Below are positions 34,646-43,151 of a stretch of 64,000 nucleotides of DNA, piece by piece. Below the pieces are notes generated by a model. It had not been told where the DNA came from, made no database searches, and was given only the letters and a program-made list of their open reading frames with translations. The stretch's first letter is position 1. Each line of letters begins with the position of its first letter. Made by a program: the position numbers and the translations under genes. The stretch is from Mycobacterium sp. (lineage in GTDB: Bacteria; Actinomycetota; Actinomycetes; Mycobacteriales; Mycobacteriaceae), in contig JAHFVD010000042.1 of assembly GCA_023264735.1 (NCBI GenBank), positions 1 to 64,000 on the forward strand, written 5' to 3'.

Positions 34646-34821
34646 CCGCCCCGAGATGGCGCGGCATAGCTGCGGTGAGCGCACTCGCCTTGCTGGCTGC
34701 TGTACTCGTCGGTGGCATTGCCAAGTCACCGACGCTGGCGGCAGTCGCGGCTTTGGGTTTGGCCGGTTTGGGGGTTGCGGCTTACCGGCACGGTCGCACC
34801 GACGACCCAACCAGCGACTAG
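34642..34821 (+). CDS. Small two-helix membrane protein, 59 aa
   Basis: The ATG overlaps the previous stop (ATGA), so it is translationally coupled to the type VII substrate-like gene. The product MTAPRWRGIAAVSALALL... has two hydrophobic helices (about 10-26 and 30-46) and a short polar tail. Its stop overlaps that of the convergent gene at 34818. No family recognised; it may accompany the hydrophobic C-terminus of its neighbour. Confidence 0.65.
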   Translation: MTAPRWRGIAAVSALALLAAVLVGGIAKSPTLAAVAALGLAGLGVAAYRHGRTDDPTSD

Positions 34822-35105
34822 GTGGTGCTGCCGTACATCTGGTTGACGTCGATGGCTCGCTGAACGACGCACCACATGCCCCACATGTGAGGTTGAATGT
34901 AGACATTCGTGGCGTGAGCTAGGTTCGTGAAACGCACTGGTACGCAGACGAATTCGCCAGGCTGCGCAGCTTTTAGCGCCGCTTCAACCGCCATGGCGGA
35001 TTCATCGTTGTCTTCTGCGAGCGCGTAGATAAGGAAATTATTGTCACTGGATGTCGGGTGCTGTAACGCCACCGACCAGCACAGCACTGTTCCGCCGGTC
35101 ATCAT
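34818..35105 (-). CDS. Hypothetical protein, 95 aa
   Basis: A small soluble alpha/beta protein (TVLCWSVALQHPTSSDNNFLIYALAEDNDESAMAVEAAL...PVRFTNLAHATNVYIQPHMWGMWCVVQRAI). No family recognised. GAGG precedes the ATG; a second ATG follows directly. It is the last of a minus-strand series (36053, 35407, 35225, 35105), probably one operon. Its stop overlaps the stop of the opposing small membrane protein gene. Confidence 0.65.
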   Translation of the reverse strand: MMTGGTVLCWSVALQHPTSSDNNFLIYALAEDNDESAMAVEAALKAAQPGEFVCVPVRFTNLAHATNVYIQPHMWGMWCVVQRAIDVNQMYGSTT

Positions 35106-35174
35106 GTAAAGCCTCGTTCTGTGGGAGATGGATAAGGTTCGACGGCGGCGGCGCGGCCCGCTGGGTCCGTCGCT

Positions 35175-35225
35175 TCACTTCGAAACAAGTTGGTTTCTAC
35201 CGGCACCAGATCCGTTGTGCGACAT
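35175..35225 (-). CDS. Possible 16-residue small ORF
   Basis: ATG after GGAAGGGA at good spacing, coding MSHNGSGAGRNQLVSK and a stop. It lies 32 bases after the stop of the 49-residue membrane protein and before the 95-residue gene. The binding site is better than for many real genes here, but such a short frame could be chance. Confidence 0.3.
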   Translation of the reverse strand: MSHNGSGAGRNQLVSK

Positions 35226-35257
35226 GTTAACTGTTCCCTTCCGCTGCCTGTCGCGGG

Positions 35258-35407
35258 TTACGCCGCGATCCCGATGATGGTGCCGAGCGCCATTGATCCG
35301 GGGATCACCCATGCCAGCGGGGTCGGGATGCCCAGTAGCGCATGGGATATCACCACCAGGGCGCCAGGGATTCCGACCCCGACAGCTTTCGCCCATGTCT
35401 GGCCCAT
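35258..35407 (-). CDS. Small hydrophobic protein, 49 aa
   Basis: MGQTWAKAVGVGIPGALVVISHALLGIPTPLAWVIPGSMALGTIIGIAA: about two transmembrane helices with a Pro break, a short peptide of unknown function. GGAGAA lies eight bases before the ATG. It follows the 204-residue gene at 35439 by about 30 bases and is probably co-transcribed. Confidence 0.62.
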   Translation of the reverse strand: MGQTWAKAVGVGIPGALVVISHALLGIPTPLAWVIPGSMALGTIIGIAA

Positions 35408-35438
35408 TGCGGTTCTCCATAGCGTGTCTGTGGACGTC

Positions 35439-36053
35439 TTATGTGGTGATGGCCTGAGCCGGCGTGGGCGGGCCAGCCACCAGGAGCGGACGGAGCCGGG
35501 CATCGTTGACCCAGGCAGGGCCGTAGATGGCGTGCGCGCACCAGAGTGCGATGGCCGGCGCTGTAGGGCCGTCCAGGCGCAGCGGGGAGCAGCGATCCCC
35601 GAAAGCGAATGTCACCGATCGCGCCATCAAGTCGGGATAAAACTCAGTGACGTATTGAAACCAGAAGTCGACGAGGGTGCCGTCTGATCCGCTGCACATG
35701 ATGCGCTCGTCGGTGACGACAACGGTTGCCTGGCGTGGGTCGCGCCAATGTGCGACGAGGTCGCGCTCGGCCCGCTTGCGGCGCCGGTGATTCATAACAC
35801 CCTGGGCGGCAAGCATTCCGAACATCAGGCCGGGGCTGCCCATCAGGAAACTGGAAGATCGGCGGTAACTGCCGTCCCCGGCGACGAGCCGGCTGGCCAC
35901 AGCGGAAGCGCACAGCCGAGCGTCCTCGCCGTCTTCGAGTACAGGGCCGAACACCTGCGCGGATGGAGCTGGCTCCCCGCGGTACAAGGCAACGGCGCAC
36001 GCACGTGCGTAATCCCACCAAGGGTCGCCCCCAGGAAAAACCTCGATGCTCAT
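35439..36053 (-). CDS. Hypothetical protein, 204 aa
   Basis: Begins MSIEVFPGGDPWWDYARACAVALYRG. A central Ser/Gly/Met-rich segment (SSSFLMGSPGLMFGMLAAQGVMNHRRRKRAERD) could be a short membrane-associated helix followed by a basic stretch. The C-terminal half reads as alternating strands (QATVVVTDERIMCSGSDGTLVDFWFQYVTEFYPD), like a small beta-domain that compares signals or binds lipid. No family recognised. The ATG at 36053 has GGGGGTGG upstream; 19 further codons to 36110 are unsupported. First gene of a minus-strand operon of small proteins. Confidence 0.68.
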   Translation of the reverse strand: MSIEVFPGGDPWWDYARACAVALYRGEPAPSAQVFGPVLEDGEDARLCASAVASRLVAGDGSYRRSSSFLMGSPGLMFGMLAAQGVMNHRRRKRAERDLVAHWRDPRQATVVVTDERIMCSGSDGTLVDFWFQYVTEFYPDLMARSVTFAFGDRCSPLRLDGPTAPAIALWCAHAIYGPAWVNDARLRPLLVAGPPTPAQAITT

Positions 36054-36666
36054 CGTGTCCACCCCCGTGGATGTAGCTGATGCGCTGACCGTACCGCGAC
36101 GGTATGACAAGCGGGGAAATTGGCGTCACGGGCGGAAACCGCGAAGCGGGGAGAGTGCCCAGCGGCGTAGGGGTCAGGGGGTGAGACCCGTCCGCCCGTG
36201 ACGGCCGCCACGACGATAACACCGCCGGTGCACAGTTTTGGCGAATATGGACCGCGACCCCATGAGGCCATAGGTGAACAGTCAGTAGTAGCGGCTTCCC
36301 GTTCCAGTGGAAGCCGTGAATTCGCGCATACACTCCGGTTACGCGTGTTCAGGCGTTCCGTGATGATCACAGGACCTATTGTATCTATGTTGTTCACGAA
36401 TTGCATTATCTGTTGTAGCATTCGGCTCAGAAAAATCTGTGCCGCCATGACCAGCTAATGAGCTGCAGGGGCACTGGACACTCGGGGGCTCGATGGGCGG
36501 CGGTGCACGGCACACGACGACGCGCTTGGCTTCGCGCGCCTTCCCCTTACTCATGGCGCGGCCTGGCGCCGCCTCCCAGACCGACGCATCCCAGCCGCTG
36601 TCCGGGTTGCGTCACGCGGTAAACGCTCCAAATCCCCTGTACCTCAACGTCATTCGGAAGGCAATT
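36054..36666. other. 613-base gene-free divergent region with a long inverted repeat
   Basis: CGTCACGGGCGGA (36124-36136) is perfectly inverted as TCCGCCCGTGACG (36191-36203) around 54 bases. The remainder has an AT-richer stretch (about 36330-36440) that could hold the promoter of the surface protein gene. No reading frame here has convincing composition; the frame upstream of 36667 lacks a start signal. Confidence 0.5.
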
Positions 36667-38577
36667 ATGGAAATCACTACACGCCCGTATCTGAACGCCG
36701 GGTTGGCGATGTCATCTGCTGCGCTGATTGCGTTCACCCCGCTGGTCGCAGGGGGTGGTGTCGCTGCGCCGATCCACAGCCCGCACTTCGCCACCACGAA
36801 TGTGCACTTGTCCGCGCTCATCACGCAGGCCGACGTGGACGCGCTGGTGGCGAATTTGGGTTCGGTGCTGCACTCGGTTGACTCGACACTGACTGCGGTG
36901 GCGGCGGCGCCAGGCACGACCGTGCAGGACGCGCTCAATACCGCGGCGGCGCTGAGTAATTCGTTCTGGAGCGGCTTGATCGGTGCCACCGACAACGCCG
37001 CGCTGTCGGCTCTGCTGTCGGGGTTGCGGGCATCGTCGAACGGCGGCCTGACCAGCCTCGCAGCCACGGCGGGGTCGCTATCGGGGACTCTGACGCTGAC
37101 CACCGGGCAGGTCGCAACATTGCTGACCTCGGTGCTGACCGGTTCGGCGGGGACAGCCGCCCAAGCGGTCGCCGCCGTCGTCAACAACCCTCTCGCGCTT
37201 TCGAGCTACACGAGCCTGGTGAACGTTCCGCTCAACCTCGTGGGCCTGGCGGCGAACACCGCGATCACGGCGGTCGATCAGCTCGGCGACAACGCACTGT
37301 CGGCGGCCAACACGCTAGTTCACGGCGTGACCGCGCAGATCAGCAATCTGCTCGCCGCCGTCAACGGCGTGGTGAATTCGGCCCAGGCCATCGCGGACAA
37401 CAACGTCATCGACGGTTTTCTCACCGCCGCGCAGGGCATTGTGATCGCCCCGACCTCGGCGGTTGTCGAACTCGTCAACGGGGTGTCCTCGGTGCTCACC
37501 ACGTTCGGCACGACTGTGCTGGACAAGCTCGCGATCGGAGCATCGGCCATCGCGACCGATTGGGTGGGCAACGGTACCGTGCCCGGTGCGTTGCAGAACG
37601 TCGTCACCGCGATCGGCACCAATCCCCTGTCCCCTGTCAGCTACACCGCCGCCGTCGGAGCCCTCGTCAATGCCGCTGTGGACACCGGCTACCGGGTCAT
37701 CACGACCACTGGCTCGCTGGTCGCCGCACCGATCTACGCGACAGCCGCGGCCACGATCGCGGCGGCGAAGGTCACCGGGGCGTTCATCAACGGGGCGGCG
37801 TACGTCGCGTCCGGCCTGTTGACGATGCTCGGAACCCCGAGATTCGTCGCCAACCTCCCCCATGACCTGGCCGGCACGGTCATCACGGCCATGAACCTGA
37901 CCGCGAAGGTCGTCGCGGCGGCCATTAACGGTGTGGGCAACTTGGTGAGCGCGGGTGCCTCCGCTGCCAACGCACTGGCCGCCACCTCGATCCCCGCCAC
38001 AACGAAGATCGCCGCGACGACGGCCCCTCCGGTAACCATCTTGGCCGCAACGTCTTCCACGAAAGCGATAGCGATCACGACGGCCCAGACCCCGTCGAAG
38101 ACCGCCGGCGCTGAGGCTCCCGCCGCGACGGCAGGGCCCAACACAACCACAGGCAAGCCGGACCACAGCGCGGTGCCGACGAAATCGAAGGAGCCGGCGG
38201 CCGGTGTGAACGAACCCAAGGCTCCCGCGCCGGCCACGCCCACGGGTACCGAGGCCGCTCCCGCTACGAGCAAGTCCACCACCGAGCCCGCCGGGGCCAC
38301 CGCAGGGTCCGGCAAGTCAGCCGCTGGCAGCGACACTGGGGCCCCAACCACTCGCCACGGCGCTGACGATAAGGCGTCCACCGCGAGCGGCTCCCCTGCG
38401 GCCACCGGCACGGGTAAGCACCGGGCGCCGGCGAGCACGGCCGCCAGCAGCTCCGCGTCGGCCGTATCGTCGGAGTCGGGCGGGCGGCACCGTCGCAGCG
38501 AGAGTCCCTCCCGGTCGACGTCCGGCGAGGGCCACAGCGCTGCGCACGGGCACACCTCGGCAAGTGCCGCACGGTGA
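36667..38577 (+). CDS. Large Ala/Thr-rich mycobacterial surface protein
   Basis: A 636-residue protein opening MEITTRPYLNAGLAMSSAALIAFTPLVAGG, matching a frequent mycobacterial N-terminus (TRPYLTAGVAL.GASxIAVTP) of exported or wall-associated proteins of unknown function. About 390 residues of repeating amphipathic and hydrophobic helices follow (AALVNAAVDTGYRVI, AAPIYATAAATIAAAK). The C-terminal 170 residues are low-complexity Ala/Thr/Pro/Ser, ending basic and His-rich. GGAAGG lies before the ATG at 36667; the 58 codons upstream are rejected. Likely an envelope protein with a disordered tail. Confidence 0.75.
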   Translation: MEITTRPYLNAGLAMSSAALIAFTPLVAGGGVAAPIHSPHFATTNVHLSALITQADVDALVANLGSVLHSVDSTLTAVAAAPGTTVQDALNTAAALSNSFWSGLIGATDNAALSALLSGLRASSNGGLTSLAATAGSLSGTLTLTTGQVATLLTSVLTGSAGTAAQAVAAVVNNPLALSSYTSLVNVPLNLVGLAANTAITAVDQLGDNALSAANTLVHGVTAQISNLLAAVNGVVNSAQAIADNNVIDGFLTAAQGIVIAPTSAVVELVNGVSSVLTTFGTTVLDKLAIGASAIATDWVGNGTVPGALQNVVTAIGTNPLSPVSYTAAVGALVNAAVDTGYRVITTTGSLVAAPIYATAAATIAAAKVTGAFINGAAYVASGLLTMLGTPRFVANLPHDLAGTVITAMNLTAKVVAAAINGVGNLVSAGASAANALAATSIPATTKIAATTAPPVTILAATSSTKAIAITTAQTPSKTAGAEAPAATAGPNTTTGKPDHSAVPTKSKEPAAGVNEPKAPAPATPTGTEAAPATSKSTTEPAGATAGSGKSAAGSDTGAPTTRHGADDKASTASGSPAATGTGKHRAPASTAASSSASAVSSESGGRHRRSESPSRSTSGEGHSAAHGHTSASAAR

Positions 38578-38598
38578 GCAGCCGCCGGTAGGACCGAG

Positions 38599-38630
38599 CC
38601 CCGGGTGCGGCCCTGCCGCCACGCCCGGGG
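38599..38630 (+). terminator. Hairpin and T-rich tail after the surface protein gene
   Basis: CCCCGGG and CCCGGGG form the outer stem with an inner GCGGC/GCCGC stem, followed by TCTTT. It lies about 20 bases after the stop. Confidence 0.75.
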
Positions 38631-38710
38631 TCTTTGCTGACCGGGGCCGGATTTGTCAGGGGTGGCAACGCTTTTGGCAGCGGGAGAGGATTTCAAGGGG
38701 GCGCGAAGTG

Positions 38711-39442
38711 ATGGATCAGTGGACGCGGCACGCACGGTGGGCTTACCGAGACATGTACCCGCAGCTGGTCGCTGAACTGTTCGACATCAGCATCGAATGT
38801 CTGTTGCAGGACGTCGCGGAGGGCTCGCCGGTCTACCCGCGGCCGCGCGAGGTCGGCTTGGGTAATCCGACGTGGTCCGAGCTCGCGGTGTTCAGTGCGA
38901 TCTGGGAGCGCTTCCCCACTCTTGGCCCCCGCATCCCCCGGCTGTTCCCTGATCCCTGGTCAAGCCGTGCCGCCGAATTCGTCGGCACACAGGTCCTCGC
39001 GCTAGGGGGCAGGCTCAATGTCGACCGGTACGGCGTTCACCTGTGGCTGCCCAGGGACGGCCGCGGTGTGGTGGCCCTCGCGTACCGGTCCGGCGTCGAC
39101 GACGTGTCCGCTTCCGCCGCGGCCCGGCTGTTGCGCGAACTCCCGACGGTCAGTGCGGTCATCGTTCCCGAGGTGCGGGCAATGACCGTTCCCGGAGGCC
39201 AATTCGGGGACCACCAGCCCTCGGTTCACGTCGCCGAGCGCGGCAGCTCGCCGTTGAGTGCGTGGGCGTGGTTCGACGCGGTGGCCCTGCTACGCACGGA
39301 CATCCCCTGGTTCTCTGATGGGGCCGACCTCGACACGATCGTGTCCTGGTGCCCCGGCGCACCGGCGAGGCCTTCCGAAGGTCACCGGGCCGGGTGCTCG
39401 GCACTCATCACCACGGTCAGCCACCTACGAAAAGGGGCGTAA
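38711..39442 (+). CDS. Hypothetical protein, 243 aa
   Basis: Starts MDQWTRHARWAYRDMYPQLVAELFDISIECLLQDV. A soluble alpha/beta protein; the C-terminal half resembles a sensor-like repeat of strands (VLALGGRLNVDRYGVHLWLPRDGRGVVALAYR). No family recognised. GGGGGCGCGAAG precedes the ATG; a GTG one codon earlier is possible. First of a plus-strand series (39448, 39801, 40071, 40907) likely transcribed together, leading to the EccC-like gene. Confidence 0.68.
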   Translation: MDQWTRHARWAYRDMYPQLVAELFDISIECLLQDVAEGSPVYPRPREVGLGNPTWSELAVFSAIWERFPTLGPRIPRLFPDPWSSRAAEFVGTQVLALGGRLNVDRYGVHLWLPRDGRGVVALAYRSGVDDVSASAAARLLRELPTVSAVIVPEVRAMTVPGGQFGDHQPSVHVAERGSSPLSAWAWFDAVALLRTDIPWFSDGADLDTIVSWCPGAPARPSEGHRAGCSALITTVSHLRKGA

Positions 39443-39447
39443 GCGCG

Positions 39448-39768
39448 GTGCATGAGACCTTGGGCCGGCGCGGCGGCCAGCCTGCCGAGGAACCTGACAT
39501 TGTGTTCGCACTGCCGAACCGTTCATCGATCGAGGTCGGGCGGTGTCTGCTTCTGGCGGCAGGATCCACAAGTTGCATGTGGAATCTGGTCACCGGCGCC
39601 GGCGGATGGGACACGGTGCCAGCTATCGTGCGCATCCTTGCAGCGATCGTGTGCGCCGCAGTGGCACAACACTTCGTGCGCGGCGCACTCGATCATGGGC
39701 AGACGCGCCGCCGGACTCCTCTCGGGCCGGCCGCGGAGCGCATCGACTCCCCCGACGCTTCGTCCTGA
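39448..39768 (+). CDS. Small membrane protein, 106 aa
   Basis: GTG start six bases after the previous stop, with AAAGGGGCG upstream. Two hydrophobic segments (GRCLLLAAGSTSCMWNLV; IVRILAAIVCAAVAQHFVRGAL) suggest two membrane helices with a polar tail. No family recognised. Part of the plus-strand series that includes the EccC-like protein. Confidence 0.6.
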   Translation: MHETLGRRGGQPAEEPDIVFALPNRSSIEVGRCLLLAAGSTSCMWNLVTGAGGWDTVPAIVRILAAIVCAAVAQHFVRGALDHGQTRRRTPLGPAAERIDSPDASS

Positions 39769-39800
39769 CCGACCGATGTGTATGCAACCGAGGACGCATC

Positions 39801-40055
39801 GTGGTAGGGGCGCGGTTGTACTGTGCGCCAGGCGAGTTCACCGGCGGCGCCACGCGCATCATCAACCAGTCCCGCTGCCCGGCCCGTGTTGTACCCTGGG
39901 AGATGGCATTCGCGGGTGCCACGAATCTCGACATACGACTGAACCGCCCACATCGGTCAGTCACCTTCACGATCGAGACAAGACCCCTGGTTTCCGCACC
40001 ACCCAACGAAGATGGTTTCTGCGCAGATGTGGGCTGGCAGAACAACTCTCTTTGA
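39801..40055 (+). CDS. Small hypothetical protein, 84 aa
   Basis: The frame opens far upstream, but a GTG at 39801 with GAGG upstream is the most reasonable start. The product begins VVGARLYCAPGEFTGGATRIINQ and appears mostly beta; it has two Cys pairs. Neighbouring frames look like shadows. No family recognised; moderately likely to be real. Confidence 0.45.
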   Translation: MVGARLYCAPGEFTGGATRIINQSRCPARVVPWEMAFAGATNLDIRLNRPHRSVTFTIETRPLVSAPPNEDGFCADVGWQNNSL

Positions 40056-40070
40056 AGGGATCGCGCCGCA

Positions 40071-40910
40071 ATGCGTAATGATGAATCGTCCTATCAGGCC
40101 GCCCGGCAGTATCAGGCCGACCATCCCGGGGTGTCGTACACCCGGGCCAAGCGGATCGTCACGACCTCCACGACCGCCACTCGAGCGGCATTAGCGGCGT
40201 CGTACCCCGGTCCCGATGGTCAGCCAGTGGTGGTGAACTTGGAGTGGCCGTCCGATTTCAGGGGCAGCTCGAGTTCTGGTCCACACGCCGTGCTGATAGG
40301 CCCCTACTCCGCAGCACTCTTACCGTCGCTGGCGGACAAGCTGTCGGCCGCGCAAGAGGATCGTGACCTCGAAATCGTGTACAGCACAGCAGAATCGCCG
40401 GGCTACAGCATCCGCGCCAAGCACACGCATCTCACCCATCAGCAACTCGTCGACCATGTGGACGATTTGGCCTGCACGCGCCAGGACATGCTGAGGCAGA
40501 ACAATGTCCCTGACATCGAAAAGGCGCGCGCCGCCGGTCACCGCGTCCCGACCGTGGCCGTATTCATCGACCGGCCCGACTTGACGTTGGTGGAAGCCAT
40601 CATCGGCTGGTCGCGGATAGGTCGCGCGCTGGGCATCGACTTCGTCGTCGCCGGCGCATCGGCTCCCGATATGGAGGGCGATGATGACGTGTTCCTCGGC
40701 GACCCATACGGCGACAATCTCGATAGGGCGGTACCGGAGATGGACTATCTGCTGAAAAGCGGCATGTTTTCGGTGGTTGTGTCCGTCGTGAGCGCCAGGC
40801 GTGCCGCCCTGGTGGTCGATGAGAACCGCCCCGGGCCTGACACCGTCAAACGGGTCACCGAATTCCTATTTGTGCCGCCGTCGCCGGCGCAGCGGTTGTG
40901 GCGCCCATGA
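40071..40910 (+). CDS. Degenerate EccC/FtsK-like ATPase domain without Walker motifs
   Basis: An N-terminal AARQYQADHPGVSYTRAKRIV motif, seen before FtsK-like domains on actinobacterial mobile elements, is followed by a domain with the outline of the FtsK/SpoIIIE ATPases of ESX systems (EccC). Landmarks are DLACTRQDMLRQN..DIEKARAAGHRVPTVAVFIDRPDLTL and IGWSRIGRALGIDFVVAGA, matching EccC's MNRRQELLR...YEKARAAGADLPPLPSLLIVVDEF and IGRLGRSLGVHLLLASQR. The Walker A position reads GPYSAALL instead of GxxGSGKS, and the Walker B region IDRPDL lacks the usual DE. It should not hydrolyse ATP. GAAGGGA precedes the ATG; the stop overlaps the next start. Confidence 0.75.
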   Translation: MRNDESSYQAARQYQADHPGVSYTRAKRIVTTSTTATRAALAASYPGPDGQPVVVNLEWPSDFRGSSSSGPHAVLIGPYSAALLPSLADKLSAAQEDRDLEIVYSTAESPGYSIRAKHTHLTHQQLVDHVDDLACTRQDMLRQNNVPDIEKARAAGHRVPTVAVFIDRPDLTLVEAIIGWSRIGRALGIDFVVAGASAPDMEGDDDVFLGDPYGDNLDRAVPEMDYLLKSGMFSVVVSVVSARRAALVVDENRPGPDTVKRVTEFLFVPPSPAQRLWRP

Positions 40911-41572
40911 GCACCGACGAGCGCCCCGTCACCGGCCCGAAAGTGGGCGCTGAGCCCAGCAATAGCGACATCATCGTGGCGGAAAGAACTGGGCCTGAAC
41001 GCGATTGCACGCTGATCGCCCGGTCGGGCGGTGTCGCAATCTGGCACACCGACAAGTCGGAAGCACGGGCCGTACCGTGGTGGTTGCCACCTTTCGGTTG
41101 GGAGGCGCCGGTGGGGCTGTATCGCGGATTCGGCGCCGACGCACTGGGCGACGTCCTCGAACATGGCCTGGACGTTCCGCCACGGTGCGCGTTCTTCGCG
41201 ACTGGACATGCGGACAAAGCCTGGGAGTATCCGGCCACCCGGAGCATCGCTGCGATGCTCGTGCTCGACAGCACCAAAGCGAAGCCCAGTTACGTATGCA
41301 AGCCCTCCGGCGCCGATGACGCGTGGCGGCCCGATAAATCGTTATACCCCAACGCATACATCGATAACGGGCGGATAGTTCACACGCGTTTCGAGGCAGA
41401 CCGCGGCACACGTTGCTTCCAGGATGAGCACATGTATGGCCACTGGATTCCCGGTGACGCCCGCGACGCGCTGATCGCCATCGTGCTCGGAGGTCACCGC
41501 GCGGCCATCCGAACACGGCTGGAGGGGCTGCAAGGCTGGGGCTCGTACCGCGTCGAACTACTGCCCGGCTAG
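40907..41572 (+). CDS. Hypothetical protein with ADP-ribosyltransferase-like features
   Basis: A 221-residue protein that overlaps the EccC-like gene by four bases (ATGA). The middle reads VGLYRGFGADALGDVLEHGLDVPPRCAFFATG, like the YRG...L..IL..G opening of some ADP-ribosyltransferase folds, followed by strand-helix pairs and DEHMYGHWIPGDAR, where a catalytic acidic residue might sit. I cannot confirm the family. If correct, it would be an effector or toxin partnered with the EccC-like protein. No signal peptide. Confidence 0.6.
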   Translation: MSTDERPVTGPKVGAEPSNSDIIVAERTGPERDCTLIARSGGVAIWHTDKSEARAVPWWLPPFGWEAPVGLYRGFGADALGDVLEHGLDVPPRCAFFATGHADKAWEYPATRSIAAMLVLDSTKAKPSYVCKPSGADDAWRPDKSLYPNAYIDNGRIVHTRFEADRGTRCFQDEHMYGHWIPGDARDALIAIVLGGHRAAIRTRLEGLQGWGSYRVELLPG

Positions 41573-41624
41573 CTGTGGTGCTCCATGACATTGGCTACAC
41601 GAACTGGCTCTCACGTGAAAAGCG

Positions 41625-41957
41625 TTAGCTGGTCCGCCCCCGGGACATCGACAGGAATGCGACCGGCCTGGGCTCGTCGTAGCGGTCACCTACAGCGCTG
41701 AGCCCCAACTCCGGGGACAAATAGACGTCGCAGCCATACGGCTCAGCGGCGAAAGTGGATTCGCGCTGCATGGGCTCCACGCTGACATCCCGGACGCCGT
41801 AGTTCCCTGACGGTTCGTCCACCGCTTCGAACACCACGGGCAAGGAACGGTCCAGTAGAGACAGGCGATCGATGACCTCCCCGACGGTCAGCGTCCGATT
41901 CGCGCGCGACTTCGGATCATCGGCCGCGACCCGTTGGGCGGGTTCGTTTGCAGTCAT
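41625..41957 (-). CDS. Hypothetical protein, 110 aa
   Basis: Begins MTANEPAQRVAADDPKSRANRTLTVGEVIDRLSLLDRSLPVVFEA. The segment LTVGEVIDRLSLLDRSLPVVFEAVDEPSGNYGVRDV resembles small proteins that read a parameter with two beta strands; no named family. AGGAAG lies at good distance before the ATG. It follows the membrane protein at 41992 by 34 bases on the same strand, so the two are likely co-transcribed. Confidence 0.65.
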   Translation of the reverse strand: MTANEPAQRVAADDPKSRANRTLTVGEVIDRLSLLDRSLPVVFEAVDEPSGNYGVRDVSVEPMQRESTFAAEPYGCDVYLSPELGLSAVGDRYDEPRPVAFLSMSRGRTS

Positions 41958-41991
41958 TCGACACTTCCTAACTCAGAGCGCTGCGGGCCAC

Positions 41992-42999
41992 TCAGGCAGT
42001 AATCGCCTGGCGTTGAACGGTTTCGATGCACCGGGTGACGTTGGTGACCAATCGTTCGGGGACGATGACGCCAACGTCATCGAGCAGTAGCCGTGCCTTG
42101 GTGTGGGCGGCTTCGGCCTCAGTGGGTGAGGTTCCTGGGTGTGTTGCCGTAGTCATCAGTTTGCGGGCTTGGTCAAGTTTGCGCTTCTCAGTGTCGGTGA
42201 GGCGGCGGTCCTGGTGCACGATGCCGAATCGCGCTTTGCGGCGCGCATTCTGGTCGGCCTCGAGGAAGGCTTGTTCGGCCTGGGCGGCAGCCGCGACGAA
42301 GGCGTCGATCGCGGCGTCGTCGGCGGGCGGGTTCAACAGTTTGAGGCTCTGCGCGGCACCGAATGCCGTGTAGAAGAAGGCGGTCAGCGGTTCATTGATG
42401 TCGCTGAGCAGCGGCCGGGTGAAGTACACGGATTCGGGGTCGGTCTCGAATGCCATGAGCCCCTCAGCGGCGATGGTGTAGCTCGCGAGGCCGATGGCCC
42501 AGCGGTCGAGTTGGGCTTGTCGCGCCACATCGCGGAGGGCCTTACGGTGGCGGCGCTCGTCGATCACGGACCATGTCTTAACTCCGGCGTATCCGAGTCC
42601 GCCGGCAGCCCCGACGACGGCGGCAGCGATGACGAACGGCGTCCAATCGATCGGTGTCGACGGTTCAGGCGTCGGTTTAGCGGTCGGCTCGGGTTTCGGT
42701 GCGGGAGCCGGAGGTGTCGACGAGGTGGGCGCCGGGGATGTCGTGTCCGGCGCCCCGGCCACCTCGAAAAGGTGATCGAGCAGGTCTGGTGTGTGTGAGT
42801 CGCTCGCCTGAGGGGATGTCGTCGTCAGCAGCGACGGCATGACGTTCAGCGGGACCAGGGCCATTCCGGCGAAAACTACCGGTGCGAAGGCATATCCAAT
42901 GCTCCTACCGTTCAGGTTGATGAGCCGGAACAGGCATGCGATGCTGCCGATCAGCATGATCGGAATGGTCACCGCGGAGATGATGCTGTGAAGATTCAT
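41992..42999 (-). CDS. Membrane protein with coiled-coil-like cytoplasmic domain
   Basis: Two N-terminal transmembrane helices (about 5-25 and 33-52), a Pro/Thr-rich extracytoplasmic loop, a third helix (about 124-145) and a 190-residue helical domain rich in Ala, Arg, Glu and Gln. No family recognised. The ATG at 42999 has AAGGCG upstream; the frame upstream of it crosses the TGTACAC operator. Divergent from the RHH gene at 43152 and possibly controlled by it. Confidence 0.68.
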   Translation of the reverse strand: MNLHSIISAVTIPIMLIGSIACLFRLINLNGRSIGYAFAPVVFAGMALVPLNVMPSLLTTTSPQASDSHTPDLLDHLFEVAGAPDTTSPAPTSSTPPAPAPKPEPTAKPTPEPSTPIDWTPFVIAAAVVGAAGGLGYAGVKTWSVIDERRHRKALRDVARQAQLDRWAIGLASYTIAAEGLMAFETDPESVYFTRPLLSDINEPLTAFFYTAFGAAQSLKLLNPPADDAAIDAFVAAAAQAEQAFLEADQNARRKARFGIVHQDRRLTDTEKRKLDQARKLMTTATHPGTSPTEAEAAHTKARLLLDDVGVIVPERLVTNVTRCIETVQRQAITA

Positions 43000-43084
43000 G
43001 TATCGCCTTGCGGAGTGGTCGAACGGCCCTGGTGCGGACCGTATCGTTGCGGTCTGACATTCCGTTGACGCTCCCCGCGCCAAC

Positions 43085-43133
43085 CGGTGGCTGTACACCT
43101 TGAATGTACACACCCTGGCGGTGGCTGTACACC
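43085..43133. promoter_or_regulatory. TGTACAC operator array between divergent genes
   Basis: The 15-base direct repeat CGGTGGCTGTACACC occurs at 43085-43099 and 43119-43133. A third TGTACAC lies between (43105-43111). It sits just before the RHH gene at 43152, fitting autoregulation by that protein. Confidence 0.55.
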
Positions 43134-43151
43134 CTGTGGGAGGATTTCGTT

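Noticed and set aside
36493..36666. 58-codon extension of the surface protein gene
   Set aside because: The conserved family start begins at 36667 with a binding site just before it.
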